From assembly GCA_021785055.1 (NCBI GenBank), contig JAJYGS010000116.1, positions 1 through 15,528 on the forward strand: 15,528 bases of DNA, in the 5' to 3' direction. The notes below the pieces were generated by a model. It was not told where the DNA came from. It saw only the letters and a program-made list of their open reading frames with translations, and searched no databases. Within the stretch, counting starts at the first letter, position 1. Each line of letters opens with the position of its first letter. Source of the DNA: Nitrospirota bacterium (GTDB taxonomy: Bacteria; Nitrospirota; JACRHJ01). The position numbers were made by a program, and so were the translations under genes. This document shows, piece by piece, positions 1 to 6,795 of the stretch.

Positions 1-237
1 CGCCCTGCCCGGCAGACCGGCGGCGAACACGGCGGGAGGCGGCGGGTCGAGCCGGTTGAAGATTGTGATGAGGAACGCGGCTGTCTTGCCCGTGCCAGTC
101 TGGGCCTGGACGGCGGCGTCCTTGCCCTTTAGCGTTACCGGGAGCGCGGCCTCCTGCACGGGGGTGAGGGATATGAAGCCGGCCTCGGTTATGCCGGAGA
201 GCACTTCGGGCCGGAGGTTTAGTTTATCGAATTCCAT
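1..237 (-). CDS. DEAD-box RNA helicase, N-terminal part (cut by window edge)
   Basis: The minus strand from an ATG at 237 reads 79 codons open to the window edge. The translation begins MEFDKLNLRPEVLSGI and has the DEAD-box Q motif (F3 to Q28: F..L.L.PEVL..I...GF...TPVQ) followed by motif I, AQTGTGKT at residues 45-52, where ATP binds. This fits an ATP-dependent RNA helicase of the RhlE/RhlB/CsdA kind that remodels RNA in ribosome assembly or mRNA decay. Motifs Ia to VI, including DEAD, lie beyond the window, so the subfamily cannot be set and no symbol is given. Residues 65-79 are proline/alanine-rich between motifs I and Ia, which is slightly unusual and could be a short insertion. No clear Shine-Dalgarno sequence precedes the ATG. 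Confidence 0.9.
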   Translation of the reverse strand, partial: MEFDKLNLRPEVLSGITEAGFISLTPVQEAALPVTLKGKDAAVQAQTGTGKTAAFLITIFNRLDPPPPAVFAAGLPGRA

Positions 238-319
238 AGACGGAGATATATTTTACACTAACGGGAGATTATTGCAAGCATAGTTCAATATTGGGTGGGT
301 CGGTTCGAAACTCTATTTT

Positions 320-335
320 TCAGCAACGTTGCTGA
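320..335. promoter_or_regulatory. 16-bp perfect palindrome, candidate operator
   Basis: TCAGCAACGTTGCTGA is a perfect inverted repeat in the 139-bp gap between the divergent helicase gene and the gene starting at 377. It is preceded by a T-run (316-320). Size and position suit a dimeric regulator site for one or both genes, but no known consensus is recognised, so the function is inferred. Confidence 0.4.
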
Positions 336-376
336 TTCTTGTTGTTATACCTAACCGCTTATGTTAATGTTTCTCC

Positions 377-1243
377 GTGGACAAACCAATATCCGACGTT
401 CTCTCCTTAGAATATCATGGGCCAAAAGTTAAATTAGGGCGCATGGATTCTTATCAAGTAGCGGGCAGTATTATTGCCTTCAGCGATTATCTTGGAGTTG
501 TTACAAAAAATACTTTTGGAGAAAAAGTCGAATTAAGAACGGAAATACAAGGAATCAGGGGAGAGTCTTTTGACATAGATGTCTTTTTAATCATTGCAGG
601 ACAAACTGCAACCCTGTTGGGTCCTCCCTTAAGCCTTAAAGATTATTTTGATTTTATTAAAGAGACTGTTAATGCGTGGAGACATTTAAAAGGAGATCCT
701 CCGAAAGAAATTGCTCTGCAAGCTGATAATCGCGTTAAACTTGAAAATCGCGATGGTCAAATTATTTATATCAGCAACAGCGTTGTTAATGTGATTAGTG
801 ATGGTAAAGCGGGCAAGGCCGCAGAAAAATTCATAGGTGAACCTTTAGGGGAAGGGCTTTCCTATCTTTCAATAAAATCCTCTGCCTTGTCAGATTCAAC
901 AAGAATTGAAAAAGAAGATGCACCATATTTTAAGCCTGTTGATATTAAAAAACCGCTCTTGTCCACCGATATAAAGATGGGGCTACAAATTGAATCGCCT
1001 ACCTTTGTTGAAGGAAATAAATGGAAATTCTCTGACGGCCAAAATAGCTGGTTTGCTGATATACAGGACGAAAATTTTTTAACAAGAGTAAATCAAGGAA
1101 CAGAGCGATTTGGGAAGGGGGATATACTTGTAGCTATGGTTCGTTTTTCGCAATCAACCTCCGGGGGTACCTTAAAAATGGATAGGTCTGTAATTGAAGT
1201 TATCGAACATGTTATTGCTCCCCAACAAGATAAATTCATCTAA
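377..1243 (+). CDS. Unrecognised 288-aa protein in an A+T-rich patch
   Basis: This is an open frame from a GTG start to TAA, in DNA much richer in A+T than its neighbours and with A/T-ending codons, which suggests recent transfer. The N-terminal part (residues 10-100) has a pattern I associate with uncharacterised proteins of prophages and mobile or defence islands: LEYHGP, then GRMD, then a segment rich in S/F/D leading to a hydrophobic stretch near 84-97, then W-RHLKG. The C-terminal 80 residues (about 205-280) look like a small beta-barrel: W-KFSDG, WFADI, FGKGDIL, then alternating strands. No catalytic motif, signal peptide or strong membrane helix is seen. GTG at 377 keeps the LEYHGP block and is preferred; there is no good ribosome site before it. 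An ATG at 443 is the alternative. Function unknown. Confidence 0.7.
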   Translation: MDKPISDVLSLEYHGPKVKLGRMDSYQVAGSIIAFSDYLGVVTKNTFGEKVELRTEIQGIRGESFDIDVFLIIAGQTATLLGPPLSLKDYFDFIKETVNAWRHLKGDPPKEIALQADNRVKLENRDGQIIYISNSVVNVISDGKAGKAAEKFIGEPLGEGLSYLSIKSSALSDSTRIEKEDAPYFKPVDIKKPLLSTDIKMGLQIESPTFVEGNKWKFSDGQNSWFADIQDENFLTRVNQGTERFGKGDILVAMVRFSQSTSGGTLKMDRSVIEVIEHVIAPQQDKFI

Positions 1244-1686
1244 TAGGCTAAAAATTAGGGACACATCCCATATTTTTCCGTGCTCTTAATAACCCCTCTC
1301 GATTCATCGGCCAACACATCACCACTTAACGCTTCATCATATATAAATCGATTTATGCGCGGATTTTGCCGGGTATCGGATTTGTGCGTAATAACCCCTC
1401 CGGGGGACCGTTTTCGGGGCCAAAATGGGGGGGCGGGGAGCATGTGTAATTGCCCAATTCATCTGGCAATTTTACTTTATTTTACGTGGAGTTACGGAGT
1501 AAAATCCGCCTATTTTACGCATAGGGAAATTTCCGCTTTGATTCATGTAACTATTTTAAAAATAAAGGATTACAATTCGAGTTTTCCCGAAATTCGCGCT
1601 CTTTGCGGCAATTAATAAGAAGATATTTATTTGACCATATATCCATTTGAAAAGAAGACCCGATTTGTGATATTTTAAAGGGCGTT
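1244..1686. other. 443-bp A+T-rich gap, no credible gene
   Basis: Short open frames occur on both strands but none has a recognisable protein, a ribosome site or codon use like real genes here. Visible items are a copy of a 23-nt repeat at 1257-1279, a CCCC-TCC-GGGG hairpin near 1395-1405, a G-rich run near 1411-1439, and A+T-rich DNA rich in TTTTAC words at 1470-1530. It may be decayed mobile DNA continuing from the gene at 377-1243. Confidence 0.5.
1257..1279 (+). repeat. Copy 1 of a 23-nt dispersed repeat
   Basis: The word beginning AGGGACACATCCCATATT recurs in inverse orientation at 14057-14079 with one mismatch in 23, and an AAAAA run lies just upstream in both copies. Internally it has GGGA-CACA-TCCC followed by a T-run, so it could form a small hairpin. 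Both copies lie in A+T-rich accessory gaps. Confidence 0.7.
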
Positions 1687-2340
1687 ATGACAGACGCCGA
1701 ACTCCCGAAAGCGATTGCGCTTATCAAAAAGGCCGTCTCCGGATGGAAGACGCCCGCGGTAACGGAGATTGCAAAGGAGAAAGACCCGTACCGCGTCCTG
1801 GTCTCCTGCATCCTAAGCTTAAGGACGCAGGACAGGACGACGGGAACCGCGTCGGCAAGGTTATTCAAGCTTGCCGGCTCGCCGCTTGCGATGTCTGGGC
1901 TTCCCGTGGAGGTAATCGAGCGCGCGATATATCCAGTCGGCTTCTACAGGACGAAGGCCAGGACAATCAGGGAGATAAGCGGGCGGCTTCTTGCGGACTT
2001 CGGCGGGCGCGTGCCGGATACGATAGAGGGGCTTCTTTTGCTTCGGGGCGTGGGCAGAAAGACTGCGAACCTCGTCGTTACAATGGGCTACGGGCTGCCC
2101 GGCATATGCGTGGACACGCACGTACACCGCATAACCAACCGGTGGGGATACGTGCGGACAAAGACGCCGGGAGAGACGGAAAAGGCCCTTCGGGAAAGGC
2201 TCCCCCAAAGATACTGGCTTGAGATAAACGACCTTCTCGTAACCTTCGGGCAGAACCAGTGCAGGCCCATCTCCCCGATATGCTCCACGTGCCCGGTAAA
2301 GGCGTGTTGCGAACGTGTCGGCGTGACGGTCTCGCGGTAA
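1687..2340 (+). CDS. nth: Endonuclease III, DNA glycosylase/AP lyase
   Basis: Base-excision repair enzyme that removes oxidised pyrimidines and nicks the abasic site. At 217 aa it is close to family length. The helix-hairpin-helix LRGVGRKTANLVV (119-131) carries the catalytic lysine K125, and VDTHVHR (142-148) the catalytic aspartate D143. The [4Fe-4S] ligands are present with the canonical C-X6-C-X2-C-X5-C spacing at C192, C199, C202 and C208. The substrate-side motif reads LSLRTQD (44-50) rather than the enterobacterial LSAQATD, a form I associate with archaeal and thermophile-type Nth. AAAGGG lies 5 nt before the ATG at 1687. It is a single gene, downstream of the A+T-rich patch and convergent with the ComFB-like gene. 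All key residues are intact. Confidence 0.95.
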   Translation: MTDAELPKAIALIKKAVSGWKTPAVTEIAKEKDPYRVLVSCILSLRTQDRTTGTASARLFKLAGSPLAMSGLPVEVIERAIYPVGFYRTKARTIREISGRLLADFGGRVPDTIEGLLLLRGVGRKTANLVVTMGYGLPGICVDTHVHRITNRWGYVRTKTPGETEKALRERLPQRYWLEINDLLVTFGQNQCRPISPICSTCPVKACCERVGVTVSR

Positions 2341-2384
2341 GAAAAGCTGGGCCGGGGGGCGGGTGGATGCCGGGTGCGGCGCCC

Positions 2385-2759
2385 TTACATTTCCAGGGCT
2401 ATGGGACCTTCGGCGTCTTCGGAATCTTCAAGACGGACAAGCTCCCCGTCGTGGTGCGGGAAGAGCAAAACCCTCTCCATAGAGTGCCGGACGGCCATCT
2501 CGATTAAAATCCAGGGGGAGCCGAGTTCCTTGTCCTTGTTGTTCTGGTTGACAAAATAGTAATGCGGGGGGAGGGTGTTCAGGGCGAGCGCCGCCGCATC
2601 CAGCCGACATCGTTCGCACCGGCAGAACCTGCCGTCCTCCGACAGGACCTTGTCTATAAAAAACAGGACCTTGCCGTAGTTGGCGTTTTCTATTCTGTCG
2701 GCGGTATCGCCATTCATGCCCATGTTTTTCGGTTCCCGGCGTTTTAAACGGCAAGTCAT
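2385..2759 (-). CDS. ComFB-like (late competence ComFB family) protein
   Basis: 124 aa. The conserved core is NYGKVLFFIDKVLS (27-40), then CRCERC (46-51) and LDAAALALNTLPPHY (53-67), matching the ComFB signature (two helices, a CxxC-like cysteine group, D-x-x-ALALN-LPP-Y). ComFB was named from the Bacillus comF operon; cyanobacterial members have been reported as c-di-GMP receptors, so a signalling role is possible here, but that is inference. C46, C48 and C51 could bind metal. The ATG at 2759 has AAGGAAG about 10 nt upstream and is preferred; ATGs at 2723 and 2717 are alternatives giving a start nearer the conserved core. No competence genes are adjacent. The acidic C-terminal tail (107-118) is not conserved in my memory of the family. 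Confidence 0.75.
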   Translation of the reverse strand: MTCRLKRREPKNMGMNGDTADRIENANYGKVLFFIDKVLSEDGRFCRCERCRLDAAALALNTLPPHYYFVNQNNKDKELGSPWILIEMAVRHSMERVLLFPHHDGELVRLEDSEDAEGPIALEM

Positions 2760-2959
2760 AGCGCTTTCTTCCTTTGATACAAGGGCATATTAGCAAAAAG
2801 CATACCAGGTATTAGATTCCGGTTAAATTTGATTTATCCGCTTGCATTTACAAAGATTATTGAAAAATAAGCCGAATCCGGCGAACGGGCGATGAGCGTA
2901 AGTGCGCACGCAGTCGTGTTAAAATTGAAAGATTTCCCTCAATAATTATGCTGTGGCTA

Positions 2960-2988
2960 TTGACATGGGCGGTGTGATAAGATTTGTC
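2960..2988 (+). promoter_or_regulatory. Possible sigma70-type promoter for the 3021 gene
   Basis: TTGACA at 2960-2965 is a perfect -35 hexamer. The best -10 at 17-bp spacing is TTTGTC (2983-2988), which is poor, so the call is weak. It lies in the 243-bp gap between divergent genes, where a promoter for the five-gene plus-strand run is expected. Confidence 0.3.
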
Positions 2989-3020
2989 TTGAACAATTTA
3001 AAATGACATCGGGAGAAAAC

Positions 3021-3755
3021 ATGGACAGGCCGGAGAAAGACAGGGCGCTGGGCGAACTGGCGGAATTCATGGAGAGAAAGCTCGGAGACAACCTCATCGC
3101 GCTATACGAGTTCGGCGAAGGCGCCTGCGTGGACTGGGAGGGGGACGGGCTTAAGTTGCTCGCGGTCTTGAAGACCCTTGGGGCGAGGGAGCTTCGCATA
3201 CTCGCCGAGGACAGGCGCAGGTGGGAAAAGAACGGCCTGCCCGCGCCGCTCATGCTCACGAAGGAGACGCTTCTCTCCTCCACGGACGTTTTCCCGATGG
3301 AGTTCCTTGAGATGAAGGAGGCGAACAGGTTCATATTCGGTCAGGAGGACGTCCTCTCCGGCCTCGAAGTCCCGCTCTTAAACCTGCGGCTTCAGCTGGA
3401 GACGCAGGCGACGGGGAAACTCATCCACCTCCGGCAGTCCTATATCGACGCCGCCGGGGACAAGAAAAGGCTCGCCCGTCTCATTGCCGTGTCCATAGAG
3501 CCGTTCACGGAGGTGATGAGGAACGCGCTAAGGCTCCTGGGGAAGAGCGCGCCCGTGGACAAGGAAGAGATTATCGGGGCGTTCTGCGCAGAGTCGGGTA
3601 TCGACAGGGTTCCTTTCGACCAGGCGCTTGAGATCCGGAGGGGCGGGAAGAGGATAAACCTGGACCTGGACGGCCTTGAGGAGCTGTTTTCGGGCTACCT
3701 CGAAGAGATAGGCAAAATGGCGGAAAAAATTGACAGGAACTTCAGCCGGGCATAG
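3021..3755 (+). CDS. Degenerate nucleotidyltransferase-like protein
   Basis: 244 aa from the ATG at 3021, which has GGGAG 7 nt upstream; an in-frame ATG at 3003 lacks a ribosome site. The layout is that of stand-alone nucleotidyltransferase-fold proteins: a first strand LIALYEFGEG (25-34) where active enzymes have GS, a second strand DGLKLLAVL (42-50) where they have D-x-D, then PLMLTKETLLSSTDVFPMEF (76-95), a stretch typical of this group, and an all-helical C-terminal half (110-240) including HLRQSYI. Because the GS and paired Asp residues are not clearly present, catalytic activity is doubtful. No signal peptide. First of a run with the TPM, TPR and LemA genes, so a linked role is possible but unproven. 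Confidence 0.6.
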   Translation: MDRPEKDRALGELAEFMERKLGDNLIALYEFGEGACVDWEGDGLKLLAVLKTLGARELRILAEDRRRWEKNGLPAPLMLTKETLLSSTDVFPMEFLEMKEANRFIFGQEDVLSGLEVPLLNLRLQLETQATGKLIHLRQSYIDAAGDKKRLARLIAVSIEPFTEVMRNALRLLGKSAPVDKEEIIGAFCAESGIDRVPFDQALEIRRGGKRINLDLDGLEELFSGYLEEIGKMAEKIDRNFSRA

Positions 3756-3774
3756 ATTGAGGGTTACGCAGGTT

Positions 3775-3790
3775 AATTGCGCCCCTACGG
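3775..3790 (+). repeat. Fragment of GTAGGGGCGCAATT dispersed element (copy 1)
   Basis: AATTGCGCCCCTAC at 3775-3788 is the exact reverse complement of 6762-6775, and the GCGCCCCTAC core recurs at 7818-7827. The Shine-Dalgarno GGAG (3789-3792) of the following gene begins at its edge. Confidence 0.55.
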
Positions 3791-3796
3791 AGAATA

Positions 3797-4573
3797 ATGC
3801 AGAAAATAATTAAAAGCTCCCTCCTCCTTTTTTTATTCTTATTATTCGCTCCCCTCTCGGCGGACGCCGCCGTGGGGCAGTTCCCGAAGCCGGTGGGCTT
3901 CGTAAACGACTTTGCGGGGATTCTCTCTCCTGCGCAGGCGCAGTCTATGGAGCAGTATCTCCGGGAGCTGAACCAGCGCACCGGGGCGGAAGTGGCGGTC
4001 GTGACCGTCCCGAACATAAACGGCTATACGGGGCCGGAGGAATACGCGGTCGATTTGTTCTCGGCCTGGAAGATAGGCCGGAAGGGAAAGGACAACGGCC
4101 TGCTCGTCCTGCTCGCCATGAAGGAGAAGAAGGTCAAGATAGAGGTCGGCTACGGGCTTGAGGGCGCGATAACCGACGGCGACTGCGGGATGATTATCCG
4201 GCAGGTGATGGCGCCGTATTTTAAGCAGGGCCGCTTCGGAGACGGGCTTATGGCCGGCGTCCAGGCGCTGGCCGCGAAGATACCGCCCGGCGGGGCAGAA
4301 CCGCCGCGCAGGGACGCGGGGCATACGTTCTCGGGGGTTTTGTTCCTCGCGTTCATTCTCTTTATCGCCGTCCAGTTCCTGCTTCCCGGCGGGGGCTTCT
4401 GGGGCCGGTCGGGCCGCGGCGGGCGCGGAGGCCCCGGCAATCCGTTCATCGGCGGCTTCGGCGGCGGTTTTGGAGGTTTTGGCGGCTTTGGAGGCGGCGG
4501 CGGATTCGGAGGAGGCTTCGGAGGTTTCGGCGGAGGCGGCTCCGGCGGCGGCGGCGCGAGCGGGGGATGGTAG
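3797..4573 (+). CDS. TPM-domain (YgcG family) membrane protein with Gly-rich tail
   Basis: 258 aa. Residues 1-25 form a Sec signal peptide (KIIK, hydrophobic run, cut near ADA-A). Residues 32-165 are a TPM domain (formerly DUF477): FVNDFAGILS (35-44), TGAEVAVVTV (62-71), NGLLVLLA (100-107), KIEVGYGLEGAITD (114-127). A transmembrane helix follows at about 179-196, then a tail made almost only of Gly, Phe and Ser, ending GASGGW, typical of this family. The domain would face the periplasm with the tail beyond the helix. The family is often encoded beside lemA, as here; proposed roles (membrane-protein quality control, photosystem II repair in plants) are not settled. GGAG sits 4 nt before the ATG at 3797. 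Tail composition makes this stretch prone to sequencing slips, but the frame is intact. Confidence 0.9.
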   Translation: MQKIIKSSLLLFLFLLFAPLSADAAVGQFPKPVGFVNDFAGILSPAQAQSMEQYLRELNQRTGAEVAVVTVPNINGYTGPEEYAVDLFSAWKIGRKGKDNGLLVLLAMKEKKVKIEVGYGLEGAITDGDCGMIIRQVMAPYFKQGRFGDGLMAGVQALAAKIPPGGAEPPRRDAGHTFSGVLFLAFILFIAVQFLLPGGGFWGRSGRGGRGGPGNPFIGGFGGGFGGFGGFGGGGGFGGGFGGFGGGGSGGGGASGGW

Positions 4574-4577
4574 GAAA

Positions 4578-4610
4578 GTCGCCGGGTTCCAGCTTTCGCG
4601 GGAATGACAG
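4578..4610 (-). repeat. REP-like dispersed repeat
   Basis: Read on the minus strand it is GTCATTCCCGCGAAAGCTGG plus a short GC-rich tail, the palindromic-repeat sequence that in many genomes gives spurious proteins containing VIPAKAG; that peptide appears in the minus frame here. It can fold with a GAAA loop. It lies 5 bp past the TPM stop and contains the ATG at 4604, so that ATG is unlikely to be a real start. Confidence 0.7.
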
Positions 4611-4636
4611 TCATAGGCAAACGAAAGGATTTAATC

Positions 4637-5515
4637 TTGGACGACAAAAAATCAACCGAACTGAATAAGAAAATCGAGGAGGGCCACGAGCTCCTGATGA
4701 AGCGGGAGTATCGAAAAGCCCGGCAGGCGTTCGAGGAGGCGATACGCATCGACGACAAGAACGCCCGCGCGCATGCGGGGAGGGCCAACGCTTTCTTCGG
4801 CCTTGAAGAGCTTGAGAAGGCTGTAAAGGAGATGGAAAAGGCGCTCGCGCTCGCCCCGGAAGACCACGAGATACTCGACAACTACGGCGCGTATCTCTTC
4901 AACATGGGCAAGCACAAGGAGGCCCTGGGCGTAGCGGAGCGGCTGGTGCAGATGGCGCCCGATGACCCGGACGCATGGTACAAGCTCGCCTCCGTCCGCG
5001 AGGAGCTTGGCGAGACGGACGCGGCGCTTGAGGCGTATAACAAGACGCTTTCGCTTGCGCCGGATTTCCTCGACGCGCTGAAGGACAAGGCCGGTCTGCT
5101 CGAGAAGGCGGGCATGCTACAGGAGGCGGCGGACGCGTTTACGGCGGCCTCCGAGATCGCCCCCGGCGAGCCGTATTTCCCAAATTGCGTAGGCCAGATA
5201 ATGGGGAGGCTTGGGAAGTTCGACCTGGCGCTTGCCGCATTTGAGAAGGCCGAGGCCGCAGATCCGGAGGACGAATACGCGAAGAACGGCAAGGCCGCGT
5301 CCCTTGCGAAGCTCGGGCGGCTCGACGAGGCCCTGGCGGCATTCGAGGCCAGGATAGGCATAAACAAGGACGACCCGTTCGCGTGGGACGGCAAGAGCTT
5401 CGTCCTGAAGATGATGGGGAGGACGGAGGAGTCGGAAAAGGCCGGCTCCGAGGCGAAGCGGCTCTTCCGCATCCAGGAGAACCTGGAGAACGGCACATTC
5501 GGAGGCAATGCGTAA
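4637..5515 (+). CDS. TPR-repeat protein
   Basis: 292 aa from a TTG at 4637 preceded by AAAGGA with 7-nt spacing. The in-frame ATG at 4604 lies in a REP-like repeat and lacks a ribosome site, so TTG is preferred. About seven to eight 34-residue tetratricopeptide units run through almost the whole protein (A-x-x-Y...A-x-x-x-x-x-x-A...P), for example A.AGRANAFFGLEELEKAV, WYKLASVREELGETDAAL and AKNGKAASLAKLGRLDEAL. There is no signal peptide or membrane helix, so it is a cytoplasmic scaffold for protein contacts; partners are unknown. It sits between the TPM and lemA genes, which are often direct neighbours, so it may serve the same complex. Codon use matches its neighbours. Confidence 0.9.
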   Translation: MDDKKSTELNKKIEEGHELLMKREYRKARQAFEEAIRIDDKNARAHAGRANAFFGLEELEKAVKEMEKALALAPEDHEILDNYGAYLFNMGKHKEALGVAERLVQMAPDDPDAWYKLASVREELGETDAALEAYNKTLSLAPDFLDALKDKAGLLEKAGMLQEAADAFTAASEIAPGEPYFPNCVGQIMGRLGKFDLALAAFEKAEAADPEDEYAKNGKAASLAKLGRLDEALAAFEARIGINKDDPFAWDGKSFVLKMMGRTEESEKAGSEAKRLFRIQENLENGTFGGNA

Positions 5516-5660
5516 GATATACGCATGATGCATTTGGAGGCCCGCGAGTCGCCCGCTCAGCCCGGCCCTCGTCGCGACCAAAAGCGGTGTGGAACGGCGT
5601 CGCTCGTATTCCTGCATCACGGGCTTTCGCGGACCTCAACTGCTTTTCTGGAGGACTTAG

Positions 5661-6236
5661 ATGAACAAGACTTTGATTGCGGTATTGGCCGTCCTGGGCG
5701 CGATAGTCCTGGCGGCGCTGATAGCCGGCGGGAGCGTAATCTCCACGCGCAACCGGCTTGTAACGATGAACGAGGCCATAAACGGCCAGTGGAGCCAGGT
5801 GGAAAACCAGCTCCAGAGGCGAAACGACCTGATACCGAACCTGGTGAGCACGGTAAAGGGCTATGCCGCGCACGAAAAGGCGATATTCGAGGACATTGCG
5901 GCTGCCAGGGCGAAGATGGCCGGGGCCGCGACAAGGCAGGATACGATAGACGGCTCCAACCAGATGACCGGTGCGCTCTCAAGGCTGATGATGATAGTGG
6001 AGAATTACCCGAACCTGAAGGCCGACCAGAACTTCTCCCAGCTCATGGACGAGCTTGCCGGGACGGAGAACAGGATCGCCGTGGAGCGGATGCGCTATAA
6101 TAATCTTGTGCGGGACTACAACGCCTCGCTCAGGCGCTTCCCGGACAACATGATTGCGTCGATGTTCAACCTCAAGGCCGCGCCATACTTCAAGGTGCCG
6201 GCATCGGCGACGGCGGTGCCGAAGGTGCAGTTCTGA
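5661..6236 (+). CDS. lemA: LemA family membrane protein
   Basis: 191 aa. One N-terminal membrane anchor (residues 5-25, LIAVLAVLGAIVLAALIAGG) is followed by the LemA helical domain: NRLVTMNEAINGQWSQVENQ (31-50), the hallmark RRNDLIPNLVSTVKGYA (53-69), ENYPNLKADQNFSQL, then ENRIAVERMRYNNLVRDYN and a terminal IASMFN-type block. The bulk faces away from the cytoplasm. Exact function is unsettled; it commonly pairs with TPM proteins, as here. GGAGG lies 6 nt before the ATG. The stop TGA shares its A with the ATG of coaD (TGATG), so the two are translationally coupled. Confidence 0.93.
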   Translation: MNKTLIAVLAVLGAIVLAALIAGGSVISTRNRLVTMNEAINGQWSQVENQLQRRNDLIPNLVSTVKGYAAHEKAIFEDIAAARAKMAGAATRQDTIDGSNQMTGALSRLMMIVENYPNLKADQNFSQLMDELAGTENRIAVERMRYNNLVRDYNASLRRFPDNMIASMFNLKAAPYFKVPASATAVPKVQF

Positions 6237-6736
6237 TGACAAGGATTGCGGTATACCCCGGCACGTTCGACCCGATAACCAACGGGCACGTGGACCTGAT
6301 CAAGCGCACCCTGACGCTCTTCGACAAGGTCATCGTCTCCGTCGCCCCGAACGCCAGGAAAGAGCCGCTATTTTCCGCCCCTGAGCGCGTGAAGATGATC
6401 CGGGAGGCGACGGCGGATTTAAACGAGCGGGTGGAAGTGGAGATATTCGAGGGCCTGCTTGTCGAGCACGTGAGGCGAAAGGGCGCAAGCGTCGTCGTCC
6501 GGGGCCTTCGGGCGGTCTCGGATTTCGAGTTCGAGCTTCAGATGGCGCTCATGAACAGGAGGCTCAGCCACCAGGTCGAGACGGTGTTCATGATGCCTTC
6601 CGAGGAATATTCCTATACCTCCTCGACGGTCATAAAGGAAGTCGCCGCCCTGGGCGGAGACGTCTCCGGCCTCGTCCCGGACTGCATAATACCATACCTT
6701 AAAAAGTGCCTCGCCCCGAAATGCAGGGTGAAATAA
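6236..6736 (+). CDS. coaD: Phosphopantetheine adenylyltransferase
   Basis: Converts 4'-phosphopantetheine and ATP to dephospho-CoA, the penultimate step of coenzyme A synthesis, in the cytoplasm. 166 aa, normal length. Motifs seen: AVYPGTFDPITNGH (5-18), whose TNGH is the nucleotidyl-transfer HxGH/TxGH signature; VVVRGLRAVSDFEFE (86-100); and EEYSYTSSTVIKE (123-135), the family ISSSxVKE-type motif. All key residues are present. It starts inside the lemA stop codon and closes the plus-strand gene run; a GTAGGGGCG dispersed repeat follows 25 bp after the stop. Confidence 0.97.
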   Translation: MTRIAVYPGTFDPITNGHVDLIKRTLTLFDKVIVSVAPNARKEPLFSAPERVKMIREATADLNERVEVEIFEGLLVEHVRRKGASVVVRGLRAVSDFEFELQMALMNRRLSHQVETVFMMPSEEYSYTSSTVIKEVAALGGDVSGLVPDCIIPYLKKCLAPKCRVK

Positions 6737-6761
6737 CCCCGCCCCCCGGCGTCGGCAATCT

Positions 6762-6785
6762 GTAGGGGCGCAATTTATTTCGCCC
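6762..6785 (+). repeat. GTAGGGGCG dispersed element (copy 2)
   Basis: GTAGGGGCGCAATT followed by an A+T spacer and CGCCC; GGGCG (6766-6770) and CGCCC (6781-6785) can pair. It lies between the converging coaD and VOC genes, where it could act as a weak bidirectional hairpin. No T-run follows, so it is not called a terminator. Confidence 0.6.
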
Positions 6786-6795
6786 GCTCGTCCCG

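Noticed and set aside
1280..1615. 111-aa plus-strand frame and overlapping minus-strand frames
   Set aside because: No ribosome site, no recognisable domain, and they span repeat and G-rich tracts.
1647..1676. TTGAAA-18-TATTTT as an nth promoter
   Set aside because: It would start transcription about 4 nt before the ATG, after the AAAGGG ribosome site, so it is not a credible match.
4150..4881. 243-aa minus-strand frame containing VIPAKAG and poly-proline
   Set aside because: It is the shadow of the Gly-rich TPM tail, a REP-like repeat and the TPR gene.
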